Shown here: positions 5,759 through 7,365 of the stretch, one piece after another | Numbering within the stretch: position 1 is the stretch's first letter | How the letters are laid out: every line of letters starts with the position of its first letter | Assembly: GCA_031273705.1 (NCBI GenBank) | Contig: JAISRJ010000225.1 | Location: forward strand, 1-7,365 | Reading direction: 5' to 3' | Origin: Clostridiales bacterium | GTDB lineage: Bacteria; Bacillota; Clostridia; Lachnospirales; WQUN01 | Length of the DNA: 7,365 bases | The notes under the pieces: model-generated | What the model was told of the DNA's origin: nothing | What the model saw: only the letters and a program-made list of their open reading frames with translations | The model's database searches: none | Position numbers and translations under genes: made by a program

Positions 5759-6796
5759 ATGAGCAATATCAACATGACCATTCGCCACGAATATAATGAT
5801 ACTCCGATACCTAACGCCTTTATAGATAATTATATGATGAAAGCCAACCCCGTCTACGCGTTAATCTATATATATGGAATACGCCTTTGCGCCGGGGGCG
5901 GCGGCGGACTTTCTACTTCCGAACTGGCCGAAAACCTTAATATATTAGAGTCCGATGTTGAAAACGCCTGGAAATATTGGGAAAAACAGGGCTTGGTTCA
6001 GATCGGCAAGCTAAACGAACAACTGGACGTCGTATTTCTGTCCATTCCTGTTGAACAAAAAAAAAACCAGCGCTCGAAGGGTCTGAAAGTCTCGAACCCT
6101 GTGATTCGGGCGACAAAACCTCAATACGCGGTGAAAGAGCTGGAGATTTATCAGGAGCAAAGCCGGGATATAAAGGATCTGTTCAAATACGCGGAACGGA
6201 TGATGGGCAAATTACTTACCTATAACGATCTAAACGTTATCTTTGGGTTTTACGATTGGCTGCGCCTGCCTATCGAAGTTATAGAATTTTTGTTTGAATA
6301 TTGTGTGGATCATGACCATCGTGATCTTAGATACATAGAAAAGGTAGCCGTAGACTGGGTAGAAAACGGCGTGACCACGCTAACCAACGCCCGCGAGTAT
6401 GTAAAAGCCATGAACCACGACTACAAGGATATTATGTCCGCTCTGGGCGGTTCCGGGCAGCCGTCCGTGTCCCAAAAGCGTTATATAGATAAATGGCTTT
6501 ATACTTACCGTATGCCGATAGAGGTAATTGTAGAAGCCTGCGACATTACCGCCATACAGCTTGGCAGACCAAAGATAACCTATGTGGATAAAATTCTGGA
6601 AGATTGGGATAAAAAAAATATCCACAGCATAGAGTCCATCAAACGAGAGAAAACAGCCTTCGCTGAAACCCGCGTTAAAAAACCTTCCTTCAAAGTGGAG
6701 AAGAAGAACCGTTTTGTTAATTTTAATCCTCGCCAGCGAGACTACGAAGAATTGGAACGACTGGAACAGGAACAACTGCTGAAAAATATGCACTAG
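5759..6796 (+). CDS. DnaD-domain replication initiation protein, two DnaD modules
   Basis: Primosome protein of the DnaD/phage replisome-organiser family, expected to bind DNA and help the adjacent helicase loader recruit the replicative helicase. It is 345 residues. An N-terminal winged-helix region is seen at about 17-97, with a Gly-rich stretch at 46-50 before the helix-turn-helix. A charged linker spans about 98-130. The first DnaD-like (DnaB_2) module is at about 135-215, with Y192 and W200. The second is at about 224-298 and carries the family signature YVDKILEDW at 275-283. A basic and then acidic tail ends the protein. The start is ATG at 5759, with AGGGGG at 5747-5752 six bases upstream. 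A run of ten A's at 6057-6066, in the linker, ends in an in-frame A_AAA_AAC heptamer. The helicase-loader gene follows after 68 bases. Confidence 0.9.
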   Translation: MSNINMTIRHEYNDTPIPNAFIDNYMMKANPVYALIYIYGIRLCAGGGGGLSTSELAENLNILESDVENAWKYWEKQGLVQIGKLNEQLDVVFLSIPVEQKKNQRSKGLKVSNPVIRATKPQYAVKELEIYQEQSRDIKDLFKYAERMMGKLLTYNDLNVIFGFYDWLRLPIEVIEFLFEYCVDHDHRDLRYIEKVAVDWVENGVTTLTNAREYVKAMNHDYKDIMSALGGSGQPSVSQKRYIDKWLYTYRMPIEVIVEACDITAIQLGRPKITYVDKILEDWDKKNIHSIESIKREKTAFAETRVKKPSFKVEKKNRFVNFNPRQRDYEELERLEQEQLLKNMH

Positions 6797-6841
6797 CGCG
6801 CTTTCCTCCCCATAGCTAAAGCCGGGGGCTTCTTCGCGCGC
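6796..6841. repeat. Hairpin resembling an IS200/IS605 end
   Basis: The dnaD-dnaC spacer contains CCCC (6808-6811), ATAGC, TAAA, GCC and GGGGG (6824-6828). On the minus strand this reads CCCCCGGC-TTTA-GCTATGGGG, an imperfect hairpin with unpaired bases. It is very like the subterminal hairpins recognised by IS200/IS605 TnpA (IS608 type), as I recall them. Outer GCGCG (6796-6800) and CGCGC (6835-6839) can extend the stem. No transposase or tnpB is nearby, so this would be an isolated end or a relic. It has no U-tract and is unlikely to stop transcription into dnaC. Confidence 0.4.
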
Positions 6842-6864
6842 ATTTGCTGAAAGAGAGTTGTAAA

Positions 6865-7365
6865 ATGGGTTATAGAACCGCGTTTAAAGAGGTTATGCGC
6901 GAGTATGAGCGCGATAGAGAAATTTCACAAGCGCGGCTGGAAGAAAAAAGACGCGCTGTTTATATTCAGGTTCCTCGCATAGCGGAAATAGAACGGCAGT
7001 TAAAACTTATCGGTTTAAAATTCGCGCGGGAGATTTTATCTCATAACTCCGAAAATATAAACCCCGATCCGAAACGAGAGCTTTCGGAACTTATAGCGGA
7101 AAAAAAACATCTGCTGGCCGAAAATTCTTTTGGAACGGATTATCTGAATTTAGAATACAAATGTAATATATGCCAAGACACCGGCTTTGTAGATAACAAA
7201 CGCTGCGTGTGTCTGAAGCAACGCCTGGCCGACAAATATTATAATCTGTCGGATTTAAAAAAGACTTTGAAGAACGAGCATTTTGGCACTTTCAATTTAA
7301 AATGCTATGCCGATAAAACCGGCGCGGAGGGTATCTCGCCACGCGATAAAATGAAAGTGATTCTA
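6865..7365 (+). CDS. dnaC: DnaC/DnaI-type helicase loader, N-terminal part (cut by window edge)
   Basis: The open frame runs from ATG at 6865 to the window end without a stop, giving 167 residues. The N-terminal third is a charged helical region (about 1-85). A Cys cluster follows at C100, C103, C114 and C116, in the pattern C-x2-C-x10-C-x-C. This is the zinc-binding module that precedes the AAA+ ATPase domain in Firmicute DnaI/DnaC-type loaders. Walker A and B motifs would lie beyond the window, so ATPase activity cannot be confirmed. The start is supported by GAGAG about 7 bases upstream; an alternative TTG just before it runs directly into a stop. Its place after a DnaD-domain gene is the common clostridial primosome pairing, and the two proteins probably act together to load the replicative helicase. 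Confidence 0.85.
   Translation, partial: MGYRTAFKEVMREYERDREISQARLEEKRRAVYIQVPRIAEIERQLKLIGLKFAREILSHNSENINPDPKRELSELIAEKKHLLAENSFGTDYLNLEYKCNICQDTGFVDNKRCVCLKQRLADKYYNLSDLKKTLKNEHFGTFNLKCYADKTGAEGISPRDKMKVIL

Overview
The window looks like chromosomal DNA of a low-to-mid GC Firmicute, most likely a member of the Clostridia. The reasons are a QueT-type precursor transporter, the DnaD-domain/DnaC-like primosome gene pair, strong purine-rich Shine-Dalgarno sequences, SigA-like promoters, and frequent TTG/GTG starts. No rRNA, tRNA, CRISPR array, phage structural gene or transposase gene was found.

Layout: two divergent transcription blocks leave a non-coding region of about 500 bases (5260-5758). 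Leftward (minus strand) lie era (GTPase, 5259-4360), a large methyl-accepting chemotaxis receptor with an unusually long stretch of HAMP-like repeats (4224-1966), trpS (1675-659) and queT (574-59). Rightward (plus strand) lie a two-module DnaD-domain replication protein (5759-6796) and the 5' part of a DnaC/DnaI-type helicase-loader gene (6865 to the window edge). The two leftward genes trpS and queT may be co-transcribed (84-base gap). era, mcp and trpS each have a plausible promoter of their own. The dnaD-dnaC pair should be one operon that loads the replicative helicase.

Most of the window is ordinary housekeeping. The unusual parts are non-coding. (1) The mcp-trpS gap holds a 236-base MITE-like unit (1691-1926) with perfect 17-base terminal inverted repeats and a third internal copy of the end. 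It supplies the probable trpS promoter (extended -10) and a strongly structured leader. That leader contains a 35-codon open frame ending Trp-Arg-stop and a possible hairpin-loop pseudoknot. (2) The era/dnaD divergent region holds a perfect 14-base inverted repeat whose arms are near-consensus DnaA boxes, another DnaA-like box, AT-rich tracts and other hairpins. (3) The dnaD-dnaC spacer carries a hairpin that resembles the ends of IS200/IS605-family elements. (4) dnaD contains an A10 run that ends in an in-frame A_AAA_AAC slippery heptamer.

No clearly new multi-gene system is visible. The trpS leader element is the best candidate for something undescribed.
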